Shown here: piece by piece, positions 25,158-33,088 of the stretch
How positions within the stretch are numbered: position 1 is the first letter of the stretch
Layout: each line of letters begins with the position of its first letter
Notes under the pieces: generated by a model
Databases searched by the model: none
What the model saw: the letters and a program-made list of their open reading frames with translations, nothing else
What the model was told of the DNA's origin: nothing
Translations under genes and position numbers: made by a program
Assembly: GCA_965218935.1 (NCBI GenBank)
Contig: CBDCMH010000001.1
Location: forward strand, 248,001 to 312,000
From: JADFOI01 sp965218935
Lineage (GTDB): Bacteria > Acidobacteriota > UBA6911 > RPQK01 > JADFOI01
Reading direction: 5' to 3'
DNA length: 64,000 nucleotides

Positions 25158-28100
25158 CCAGATCTTTCAGGATCTGGCTGGAAGGCTCAAGGGATTTCGT
25201 CTCCTGGAAGGCCTTCATGGGCCGGATTCTGCCTTCCTCTTCTCGGCGCTCTTTCGGCAGTCGCGGGCTCCCTGCCTCTGGTTGTGTCTCAATAATCGCC
25301 AGGCCGAGAAGATCGCTGAGAACCTGCGTTTCTTTCTGCCAGAAGGGAATGAAGATCAGGTTGTGGTCATTCCCGGGTCAGAAGCAAATCCCTATCGTGG
25401 CCTGTCGCCCCATCCGGAGATCGCCGCGAAAAGAGCACTCGCTTTGTGGAGGCTTCTGAAAAACCATCCTGGATTCATTGTCACCACCCTCGCTTCCATA
25501 CTCACTCGGTTGCCGTCTCCAGCTGATTTTCAGAGTCATTGCATCCCTCTTGAAGTAGGTTGTTTCCTGCCCCTGAATCACCTGATACAGGGACTGCAGG
25601 ACACCGGGTACGTGCGGGAAGATCCGGTGAGTGAGGTAGGCGAGTATTCCATTCGAGGCGGAATCGTCGATATCTTTTCCCCAGCCCATGAGAATCCTGT
25701 TCGAATTGAATTTTTCGGGGACCAGATTGAGTCTATGCGCGACTTCGACCCCAGCACGCAGCGATCCATTGAGCTCATTCCCTCCTGCCAGGTGGTGCCC
25801 ATGCGCGAGATGATCTTGACGGAACGTGAGATTGCGCGTTGGCACAAGGAAGCTCCTGAACATTGGAATGAGGTGCGCTTTGCGGAGGCTCTGCAGGAGA
25901 AGTTCCAATTTACTGAAAACCGCGAGTTGTTCAACGGCTTTGAATATGTGTTTCCGCTGGTGGTCGATACCGAACATCATCTATTGGAGTTTCTCCCCGG
26001 GTCGCAAGATTTACGGGTGGTGATTCCAGATGGACAGGAATTCCGGGAGGAACTTGATCGATTGAGCTGCAGCCAACAGGAAACCTTTCAAGAGCAACAT
26101 ACTAAGGGAGAGCTTGTTTTGCCTCCCCAGCGGTTGTTTTTCGACAAGAAATGGCTGGAGGAAGTACTGGAGGAACGTCAAGCTGTCTTTATCGAACAAC
26201 TGTCGGACAAGCCGCATGAGGTTTGCCATTTCGATTTTCAGGTGGAACGCAAATACAAAGGCCGAATCCAGGACATCCTGAAGGACCTCAGTCGATGGCG
26301 TGACTCCAATGAACGAGTCGTTTTTGTCATGAGTTCACAGGGCATGGCGGAACGCGTCGCCCACCTCTTAGAGGAGTATGGAGTGATCAGCCACTTTGTG
26401 CAGAAGGGAATCGATGAAGCGCTCGCTCACCCCTTGTCCGTGATGCAAGGGAGACTCTCAGAGGGTTTGTATTCACCGAGCCTGGGACTGCATATCCTCA
26501 CTCAGGAGAATATTTTCGAGGAAAGCCAACTGAGGGCAGCCAGAAAGCCCGCTCATCCAGAGATCGCTGCCAAATTTCTTTCTGATTTCCGAGACCTCAA
26601 GAAAGGGGACTATGTTGTTCATATTGATCATGGAATTGGAGTGTTTTGGGGTCTGAAACGAATCGGAGTGGGGGCAGAGCTCAAGGAATTTGTGGTTTTG
26701 TCCTATCGTAACAGTGCCAAGTTGTACGTTCCCATCGATCGCCTGGGCCTGATACAGAAGTACGGTGGAGTGGGTGGAGCAACACCCAAAGTCGATCGGC
26801 TGGGAGGAGTTTCCTGGGAAAAAACCAAGGGGCGCATCAAGAAATCCATGCTTCATTTGGCCGAGGACCTGCTCAAGCTCTATGCTCGCCGAGAGATGGA
26901 GAAGGGACATGCTTTTTCAACCGATGATTCCTTGAGCAAGGAATTTGAAGAAGCATTTGAATATGAAGAAACTCCCGACCAATTGGCGGCCATTCAGAGC
27001 GTCAAACAGGACATGGAAGCAGAGCGACCGATGGATCGACTGATTTGCGGTGATGTGGGTTATGGAAAGACGGAAGTGGCTATGCGAGCGGCTTTCAAAG
27101 CCGTCAAGGACAGCAAACAAGTGGCCGTTCTTGCTCCCACAACAGTCCTGGCCTTCCAGCACTACAATACCTTTAGAGAACGCTGTCAGGGTTTCCCCGT
27201 GTCTATCGAATTGCTCAGTCGCTTTCAAAGTCGAGCCGAGCAAACGGATACTCTCCGACGCTCCTCTCTGGGTCTGGTGGATGTCTTGATCGGCACTCAT
27301 CGACTGCTGTCAAAGGATGTCCGCTTCAAGGATCTGGGGCTGATTGTCGTGGATGAAGAACAGCGCTTTGGGGTAACTCAAAAGGAGAGACTCAAACAGT
27401 GGAAAACCAAAGTAGATGTGTTGGCGCTATCCGCGACTCCAATTCCTCGCACCTTGAATATGTCTCTCATTGGACTTCGCGACCTCTGCATTATCGAGAC
27501 TCCCCCTAGGGACCGCCTGGCGATTCAGACCGTAGTAGTGAAGTTCAGCAGAAGCATCATTCGGAGCGCTATTGACCTGGAGCTGAAGCGTGAAGGTCAA
27601 ATTCTCTTTGTCCATAACTCAGTGGAGACGATTTATTCCATCGCGACCATGATTCAGGAAATCATGCCCGAGGCTCGAGTGGCGGTGGCCCATGGGCAGA
27701 TGAGAGAAGGACAACTCGAGAAAGTTATGATCGATTTTCTGAATTACCGATACGATGTGCTGCTTGCAACCACGATTATTGAAAATGGCCTGGACATTTC
27801 CCGAGCCAATACCTTGATTGTGGATCGGAGCGATCGCTTTGGATTGGCTCAGCTGTACCAGTTGAGAGGGCGGGTGGGGCGATCCAACCGTCGTGCCTAC
27901 GCCTATTTTATGATCCCGTCGCATGAGGTCATGAGCCAGGATGCCAGCAAGCGTTTGGTTGCAATCAAGGAATTCAGTGAGCTGGGTTCGGGTTTTCGTA
28001 TTGCGGCGATGGACCTGGAAATCCGGGGTGCCGGGAACCTGTTGGGTTCCGAGCAGCACGGACACATGGATGCGGTGGGATTTGAATTGTATACGAAACT

Positions 28101-28590
28101 GCTGGAACAAACGATCCGAGAGTTGAGAGGGGAGGAGGTTCGCGAAGAGGTTCAAACCAACATTGATCTTCGCATGGATGTCCAGGTCCCCGAGCACTAT
28201 ATCGATGACTCCAATCTACGTCTGTGGCTGTACAAACGAGTTTCCTCAGCTCCTGACCAACCTGCGTTGGAGAGTTTGAAGGAAGAGGTGGTGGATCGGT
28301 TCGGGAAGTATCCGAATTCCGTCTCCAATCTGTTTGAATATACCAGTTTGCGCTTGCGTGCTGAGCAGTTAAAGATTCTGTCGCTGGAGCGGAAAGGCTC
28401 TCGAGTCTTCCTCAAGTTGCGAGAAGATACACCCGTTTCGCGTGAGCACGTCATCGATTTGGTAAGCCGCAATGGGCGGCTGGGCCTGACTCCCGAAGGG
28501 GCGATGAGTGCGGAAATTCCTTCCACGCTTCCCGATGAGGTGTTCCAAAATGTCCATACCCTTTTGAATGAGGTGGCTGTGCTAGAATGA
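25132..28590 (+). CDS. mfd: Transcription-repair coupling factor
   Basis: ATP-dependent translocase that removes RNA polymerase stalled at DNA damage and recruits UvrA. 1152 residues from the ATG at 25132; an upstream TTG at 25078 would lie inside rfaE2. Order: UvrB-like region (residues ~1-330), the RNAP-interacting CarD-like domain (DLKKGDYVVHIDHGIGVF region ~490-560), helicase lobes with Walker A GDVGYGKTEVA near 640 and DEEQ box VVDEEQRFG, the ALSATPIPRTL motif, and a TRCF C-terminal domain from ~1000. The length is that of a full protein. It overlaps the PpiC gene downstream by 4 nt. Confidence 0.97.
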   Translation: MSRLPAKASQIFQDLAGRLKGFRLLEGLHGPDSAFLFSALFRQSRAPCLWLCLNNRQAEKIAENLRFFLPEGNEDQVVVIPGSEANPYRGLSPHPEIAAKRALALWRLLKNHPGFIVTTLASILTRLPSPADFQSHCIPLEVGCFLPLNHLIQGLQDTGYVREDPVSEVGEYSIRGGIVDIFSPAHENPVRIEFFGDQIESMRDFDPSTQRSIELIPSCQVVPMREMILTEREIARWHKEAPEHWNEVRFAEALQEKFQFTENRELFNGFEYVFPLVVDTEHHLLEFLPGSQDLRVVIPDGQEFREELDRLSCSQQETFQEQHTKGELVLPPQRLFFDKKWLEEVLEERQAVFIEQLSDKPHEVCHFDFQVERKYKGRIQDILKDLSRWRDSNERVVFVMSSQGMAERVAHLLEEYGVISHFVQKGIDEALAHPLSVMQGRLSEGLYSPSLGLHILTQENIFEESQLRAARKPAHPEIAAKFLSDFRDLKKGDYVVHIDHGIGVFWGLKRIGVGAELKEFVVLSYRNSAKLYVPIDRLGLIQKYGGVGGATPKVDRLGGVSWEKTKGRIKKSMLHLAEDLLKLYARREMEKGHAFSTDDSLSKEFEEAFEYEETPDQLAAIQSVKQDMEAERPMDRLICGDVGYGKTEVAMRAAFKAVKDSKQVAVLAPTTVLAFQHYNTFRERCQGFPVSIELLSRFQSRAEQTDTLRRSSLGLVDVLIGTHRLLSKDVRFKDLGLIVVDEEQRFGVTQKERLKQWKTKVDVLALSATPIPRTLNMSLIGLRDLCIIETPPRDRLAIQTVVVKFSRSIIRSAIDLELKREGQILFVHNSVETIYSIATMIQEIMPEARVAVAHGQMREGQLEKVMIDFLNYRYDVLLATTIIENGLDISRANTLIVDRSDRFGLAQLYQLRGRVGRSNRRAYAYFMIPSHEVMSQDASKRLVAIKEFSELGSGFRIAAMDLEIRGAGNLLGSEQHGHMDAVGFELYTKLLEQTIRELRGEEVREEVQTNIDLRMDVQVPEHYIDDSNLRLWLYKRVSSAPDQPALESLKEEVVDRFGKYPNSVSNLFEYTSLRLRAEQLKILSLERKGSRVFLKLREDTPVSREHVIDLVSRNGRLGLTPEGAMSAEIPSTLPDEVFQNVHTLLNEVAVLE

Positions 28591-29516
28591 CCGGCTTCAG
28601 GAACATGACTTTAAAACGTTTCATTGGTCCACTTGCGCTTGCTCTTGTTGCCGGCTGTGCAGAGGCCGAGAAGGAAGAGGTTCAGTTCTCCCAAGCTGAA
28701 TCTCCAGTCATTGCCTCGATTAATGGTCGTCCCCTGTATCAGGACCAGTTCGAAAGGTTTCTTTCCCTGGTTCCGAGTGAACCGGGAGAGGAAGAGCCTC
28801 TGAATTCTGAGAGAAGAGTTCGTTTTCGGGCATTCGTGCTGGAACAACTCTTGCTCCAGGAAGCGGAAAGAAAAGAAGTCATAGTGGATGAAGCGTTGGT
28901 GCGACAACAACTGGCCAGTTGGCTTTCCGAGGGGCAAGAAGTAACGCCAGGTTTGGACGAGCGCGTGCGGAGCTTCTTGAAGATTCAGAAGTTCATCAAG
29001 CAGGAGATTAGAGACCAGATCGAGATCGGCAATCAGGAGATGCAGCGGTATTATCGGCAACATTCAGACGAATATAAGGTTGATGATGAGTATCATGTGC
29101 TCGAGATCTTGGTTGAGGATCGAGAGAGAGCAGAGGAAATTCGAGAACAGTTGAGCTTTGGGGATGTCCGAACCTTCAAGAGTATCGCGCGAAGCTATTC
29201 CCAGGGGCTGACCTCCCAGGCAGAAGGGGACTTGGGAACCTTCAGGAGCGGCCAACTCCCCGAGAACTTTGAAAAGGTCATATTTAATCTCAAGGCAGGG
29301 GAAATCAGCACGGTTTTTCACTCTCCGGAGGGGTACCACATCTTCATGATGGAGGAGTGGATTCCCCGCCACGCGCAAAAATTTCACGAGGTCCAGGAGG
29401 CTATTTTCGAAAAGCTTGTCGGCGAGAAAGAGCGTGTTGCCCTGGATGACTATGTGAACCAATTATTTCAAACTGCGTCTATCGAGGTGCATGATCGGAC
29501 CCTGAGTCTCGAATGA
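28587..29516 (+). CDS. PpiC-type peptidyl-prolyl isomerase lipoprotein
   Basis: 309 residues; the start ATG overlaps the mfd stop, and an ATG six codons later is also possible. A lipoprotein signal ends in LVAGC (Cys near residue 24), so the protein is likely anchored in the membrane facing the periplasm. The N-terminal chaperone-like SurA_N region is followed by a parvulin (PpiC) domain at residues ~170-270 with the GDLGTFRSGQLPENFEKVIFNLKAG-type pattern. It probably helps fold outer-membrane or secreted proteins. It overlaps a second PpiC gene by 4 nt, so two paralogues are made together. Confidence 0.9.
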   Translation: MTGFRNMTLKRFIGPLALALVAGCAEAEKEEVQFSQAESPVIASINGRPLYQDQFERFLSLVPSEPGEEEPLNSERRVRFRAFVLEQLLLQEAERKEVIVDEALVRQQLASWLSEGQEVTPGLDERVRSFLKIQKFIKQEIRDQIEIGNQEMQRYYRQHSDEYKVDDEYHVLEILVEDRERAEEIREQLSFGDVRTFKSIARSYSQGLTSQAEGDLGTFRSGQLPENFEKVIFNLKAGEISTVFHSPEGYHIFMMEEWIPRHAQKFHEVQEAIFEKLVGEKERVALDDYVNQLFQTASIEVHDRTLSLE

Positions 29517-30793
29517 AGCTAGTGTCTCGTCCCATGAATACGTTTGCTGATCGGGCTTGCGAGGGGAGATCAAGGAGCGAGGAGGAGGTGATGCAGCGAC
29601 ATCGGCGACGACGAGCGACGCAGAGATCACCCGCAAACCCCATCAGCCCGAAGGGTGGCGGCGGGACGGCATCGATTTCTTTGTCACTCCTCCTCCCCGA
29701 TGTCACTACATCGCGTCGTCGTTGCTTCGCGAACTCGACGCCCTCGCGCTCGCCACAAACGTCATGGTATTCATGGGGCGAGACACTAACCCGGAATATT
29801 CCTCTGGTACTCCTTTTTACGCTATTTGCGGGATTGGGACCGGCCGTGTGGGCACAGGAACCTGTCCTTCTTGACGAAATAGTGGCTAGAGTGAACGAGA
29901 AAATCATTACCTTGACGGATCTGAAGAAGGAATTGAGACGACTCAGATCAAGTTTACGGCAGGAGAACGAAAGTCCCGAGCTTCTGGAACAGGCGTTTCA
30001 GAGGGAGAAGCGAAATCTGTTGAGAACCATGATCCGAAACGAAATGTTGGTTCAAAGGGCTGAGGAATACGGTATCCCGTCCAGCGTCGAGCCAGAGGTC
30101 GGGAGAATCCTGGAAGATATGCGTACAGAGTCCGGTATTCCCGATATGGAGGTTCTAGATCAGTATCTCAGGCAGCAGGGGTCCTCGCTGGAGGAATATA
30201 GGGCGTCGCTCAAGCGGCGACTGATCATTGACTCATTGCTGCAACAGTTCGTTTATTCCAAGCTCACCCTCCTTACTCCTGAAATAGAGGCCTATTACCA
30301 GGAGAATCGCGAGCGATACACCGAGAGACCTGAAGTGGAACTCCAAGAGATCCTGTTTTTGAAGGAGGAACAAGACGAAACACAGTTGCGGAAGAAAGCA
30401 CAAGAAGTTCTTGCCCAATTACAGTCTGGCGCTTCCTTCGAGGATTTGGCCAAAAGAGTTTCAGACGGCCCAACCGCTTCACAAGGTGGAGGGATTGGCA
30501 GCTTCAAACAAGGCTCCATGGCGGCGCCCATTGAAGAAGTGGCTTTTCAACTGGAGGAGGGTGCAGTCAGTGGAATCATCGAGACGGAGTATGGACTTCA
30601 GATCATCAAAGCGGTGAGCCAAACACCAGCCCGAGAAAGGCCGCTGGAAGAAGTTCGGTCAGAAATCTCCATGCAACTCTACCAGCGAAAGGCTCAACCG
30701 GGATTGGAAAAATTTGTCGATGAACTGATCGAGCAAAGCTATATTTATGTGACTCCGAAGTACCTTGCAGAGTACGATGTCGAAGATCTGTGA
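29513..30793 (+). CDS. SurA-like PpiC peptidyl-prolyl isomerase, N-terminus disrupted by an in-frame MITE
   Basis: The open frame runs from ATG at 29513, overlapping the previous stop by 4 nt, for 426 residues. After the first two codons (ATG AAG) the frame passes through a 267-bp insertion with inverted ends (separate entry). It then resumes at CTA ACC CGG with a clear signal peptide (LTRNIPLVLLFTLFAGLGPAVWAQ) and the mature SurA-like chaperone region. A parvulin domain lies at residues ~275-370. Removing the insertion recreates a perfect signal peptide starting MKLTRNIPL. The present protein would have 89 extra residues, Arg/Ser/Pro-rich, before the signal; no other ATG, GTG or TTG in frame lies close to the signal peptide, so export may be impaired. 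Confidence 0.85.
   Translation: MKLVSRPMNTFADRACEGRSRSEEEVMQRHRRRRATQRSPANPISPKGGGGTASISLSLLLPDVTTSRRRCFANSTPSRSPQTSWYSWGETLTRNIPLVLLFTLFAGLGPAVWAQEPVLLDEIVARVNEKIITLTDLKKELRRLRSSLRQENESPELLEQAFQREKRNLLRTMIRNEMLVQRAEEYGIPSSVEPEVGRILEDMRTESGIPDMEVLDQYLRQQGSSLEEYRASLKRRLIIDSLLQQFVYSKLTLLTPEIEAYYQENRERYTERPEVELQEILFLKEEQDETQLRKKAQEVLAQLQSGASFEDLAKRVSDGPTASQGGGIGSFKQGSMAAPIEEVAFQLEEGAVSGIIETEYGLQIIKAVSQTPARERPLEEVRSEISMQLYQRKAQPGLEKFVDELIEQSYIYVTPKYLAEYDVEDL
29520..29788. mobile_element. MITE with TAGTGTCTCG ends and TA target duplication, inserted in frame
   Basis: A 22-bp terminal inverted repeat is present: the left end (29520 onwards) tagtgtctcg-t-cccatgaatac matches the reverse complement of the right end gtattcatgg-g-gcgagacacta with one change. 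The inner borders are GTGTCTCG and CGAGACAC, each flanked by TA, as in TA-targeting IS630/mariner-type elements. The insert plus one TA is 267 bp, a multiple of three, and has no stop in the frame of the host gene. No transposase is coded, so it would move only with help from elsewhere. Confidence 0.88.
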
Positions 30794-30873
30794 ACGCCTC
30801 GCGAACGCTCGGCTTGAGAGAAAGAGAGAGGAAAAGGGCCGCTAGATCTCTCTCTGCGAGCGAAGCGAGTTCC
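30794..30873. repeat. GA-rich tract with GC palindrome between convergent genes
   Basis: The 80-nt gap between the SurA-like gene and tatC (convergent) contains gagagaaagagagagg and the small palindrome gcgagcgaagcgag. It is the same type as at 8203-8285 and 18125-18176. It may act as a bidirectional terminator, although no T-tract is seen. Confidence 0.6.
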
Positions 30874-31767
30874 TCACTCCGTTTTCTCCCTTCTGCGTTT
30901 AAAAATCCAGGAGATGACGATGCTGATCAAGTAGAGCACCAGCATCGGCCCGCTCCACAGAAACAGATTCAAGGCGTCAGCCGTAGGAGAAACGACGGCT
31001 GCCACGATCAGGATCAAAAGGAACGCATAGCGAAAATTCTTCCACAGAAATCCAGGCGTAACGAGCCCGAAAAGGGAAAGGAAGGCTACCAGGACGGGGA
31101 GTTGAAAAATCAGCCCCATACCCACGAGAACCACCACCTCGAAATTGAAGTACTCGATCGCACTCACCATGGCACGGAAGGGAGCGCCAAACTGATTGAT
31201 GAGAAACTCCAGAGCTGTGGGGAGAATAACGTAGTAAGCGAAAGCTCCACCGATCAGGAAGAGGAAGGTGGAGGATAAGAGAAAGGGGATGGCGTAAGAC
31301 TTTTCCTTTCGATAAAGTCCCGGAGCGATGAAGAGCCAGACCTGAAAAACGATGTAGGGGGTGGCCAGGAAAATAGCGGCCACAAACGAGACCTTGATCC
31401 AAATCGAAAAAGGCTCGGTGGGCCTGATGAAAATCAGTTGATCCATCCCCCCCACCACATCCGCGATGGGAACGGCCAAAAAACGGAAGATTTCCTCACT
31501 GAAAGCCCAGCAGATGCAAAAGGCAATGGCCACGGCGGCCGCACTGTGAAGGATGCGTTTTCGTAGTTCGTCCAAATGCTCCAGAAAAGTCATCGAGGAG
31601 CCAAATACCCCCTCCCCTTCATCATCCGGGGGTTCTCCAGCGGACGTTTTCAGAGTAGGTGGAGGCGCTGGAGGTGTCTCGGGAAGCTCTTCTTCTGCCG
31701 AAGTCGAGGTGGCGGAATCGGATTCTTGAGGGTTGGACGGAGGAGACTGACCGGGGTCATGTGTCAT
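30874..31767 (-). CDS. tatC: Sec-independent translocase TatC with long acidic N-terminus
   Basis: Core of the twin-arginine translocase, which exports folded proteins. 297 residues, longer than the usual ~250 because of a Pro/Ser/Glu-rich cytosolic head (residues 1-55). Then the family signature FLEHLDELRKRILHS appears, followed by six membrane helices; the conserved FIRPTEPF and VFQVWLFIAPGL segments are visible. It follows tatA by 59 nt in the same direction. The C-terminus is very basic (KRRREK). Export of redox or cofactor enzymes is the known role. Confidence 0.96.
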   Translation of the reverse strand: MTHDPGQSPPSNPQESDSATSTSAEEELPETPPAPPPTLKTSAGEPPDDEGEGVFGSSMTFLEHLDELRKRILHSAAAVAIAFCICWAFSEEIFRFLAVPIADVVGGMDQLIFIRPTEPFSIWIKVSFVAAIFLATPYIVFQVWLFIAPGLYRKEKSYAIPFLLSSTFLFLIGGAFAYYVILPTALEFLINQFGAPFRAMVSAIEYFNFEVVVLVGMGLIFQLPVLVAFLSLFGLVTPGFLWKNFRYAFLLILIVAAVVSPTADALNLFLWSGPMLVLYLISIVISWIFKRRREKTE

Positions 31768-31826
31768 AGGCAGTCACTGGGAAAATGCTGGGAAGGGCTG
31801 GTAATGGGCAATGTCAGAATAAGAGT

Positions 31827-32057
31827 CTACTCAAGGTCGGTTTGAATCTTTTTCAGCTCGTCCTGTTCCACTTCTACTTCGTGTTTGACGGCTTCGACTT
31901 CGTCCTCCCAGGTCCGCTTGAGTTCGTTAGAAGCTCTCTTGAATTCGGACAACCCTCGGCCCAGAGAACGGCCTAGCTCAGGCAGTTTCCGAGGGCCGAA
32001 AATAACCAGGGCCACAATAAAAATGATGACTATTTCAGGAAAGCCAAGATTCCACAT
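31827..32057 (-). CDS. tatA: TatA/TatB-type translocase subunit
   Basis: 76 residues. One N-terminal membrane helix (FPEIVIIFIVALVIFGP), then the hinge and amphipathic helix with KLPELGRSLGRGLSEFKRAS, which is the TatA/B signature, and a Glu/Lys-rich tail. The presence of a Glu in the helix (FPE) fits both TatA and TatB; a single gene next to tatC suggests a TatA that may serve both roles. It is the first gene of the tatA-tatC pair and lies 46 nt downstream of the aldolase gene. Confidence 0.92.
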   Translation of the reverse strand: MWNLGFPEIVIIFIVALVIFGPRKLPELGRSLGRGLSEFKRASNELKRTWEDEVEAVKHEVEVEQDELKKIQTDLE

Positions 32058-32103
32058 TTCGATGGTCCGGTCCCATCAGTTTATGCCACCCATCCTGAAC
32101 AAG

Positions 32104-32823
32104 TCAATGAGGGAGCGCTCTTTCCGCCTTATCGAGCTTTCCTGAATAGTAGCTAAAAAAATCATCGATGATGTGATCGTCGGGGTCTGTTTCTCTCTGT
32201 GTCATCCTCTCGGCCGGGATGGGGGTCAATGTTCCCAAAATCGAGGCGAACAACTGAGTCTCAGCAGCTTTCTCGAGACTCAAGGTCCTAATCAGTGCTT
32301 CTTCAATCGTCCTTCCCACCACGAATGCTCCATGGCCTTTGTGAAGAACAGCCTTCTTGTCTCCCAGTGCCTCCACGAGCTCTTCTCCCATCTCTCTTGT
32401 TCCTACGTACAGGGGGTATCCTTCGTAGACAGGAACGCCCTCATGAAAAAGACACCCATCACGGGCGATGGGGAGAATGCTCTTCCCTGCTGCGGCCAGG
32501 ATATTGGCGTAACGAGGGTGGCAGTGGAGAACGCTCTTGATGTCTTTCCTGGCGCGGAATACGGCGGTATAGGCGTGAAACTCGCCCATAGGCTCCGGGT
32601 GTTTGCCTTCTAGAACTTTCCCCTCGAAATCCATGGTAACAATGTCCTCCCCGTAAATATCCGCCATGGCTTTGCCGTAATCGTGCAGGTGTCCGGGTAT
32701 CAGCATCTTGTCACCGTCCGGATGAAGGTAGCATTGGTGACCTCGTCCTTTTTCCGTGACCCCTTGCATTTCAATGATCCGGCAAGCTCTCGCCAGTTTG
32801 TCTTTTACCTCATCCAAATTCAT
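32104..32823 (-). CDS. Class II aldolase/adducin family protein
   Basis: 239 residues. The zinc-site pair is visible as LHCHPRYAN (His-Cys-His, residues ~100-108), and HKGHGAFVVG follows near 162-171, as in L-fuculose-phosphate aldolase, ribulose-5-phosphate epimerase and related decarboxylases. The substrate cannot be told. It has its own promoter, divergent from the amidohydrolase promoter, and is followed by tatA. A phosphosugar aldolase, or a degradative step for an aromatic or sugar acid, are both possible. Confidence 0.85.
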   Translation of the reverse strand: MNLDEVKDKLARACRIIEMQGVTEKGRGHQCYLHPDGDKMLIPGHLHDYGKAMADIYGEDIVTMDFEGKVLEGKHPEPMGEFHAYTAVFRARKDIKSVLHCHPRYANILAAAGKSILPIARDGCLFHEGVPVYEGYPLYVGTREMGEELVEALGDKKAVLHKGHGAFVVGRTIEEALIRTLSLEKAAETQLFASILGTLTPIPAERMTQRETDPDDHIIDDFFSYYSGKLDKAERALPH

Positions 32824-32873
32824 AGCTGGTGTCTCCCTATTTTTCTATTGAGGAGGTGCCCTTATCTGCGCTC

Positions 32874-32902
32874 ACCATAGGTCTATCCGGCATCCTTGTC
32901 AA
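32874..32902 (-). promoter_or_regulatory. Promoter of the aldolase gene
   Basis: On the minus strand TTGACA (32897-32902) and TATGGT (32874-32879) are 17 bp apart, 51 nt upstream of the start codon. Confidence 0.6.
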
Positions 32903-32957
32903 ATCCGAAAAGGACCGGATTCCCAGTGTTTCCAACCTTCCGCGCTTTTGTCTTTTC

Positions 32958-32986
32958 TTGACAGTATGCATCGTCGATTCTAGACT
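32958..32986 (+). promoter_or_regulatory. Promoter of the amidohydrolase gene
   Basis: TTGACA (32958-32963) and TAGACT (32981-32986) are 17 bp apart, about 100 nt upstream of the ATG at 33089. It diverges from the aldolase promoter, with 55 bp between the two -35 boxes. Confidence 0.6.
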
Positions 32987-33088
32987 AAATCCATCTTCTA
33001 GAGACGTATATTTTGATACTGCGGACACCTTGGAAAGGGGGCATGCCACTGAGAACCGTTCCTGCGGTTTTTGTTGTGCCAAACGACT

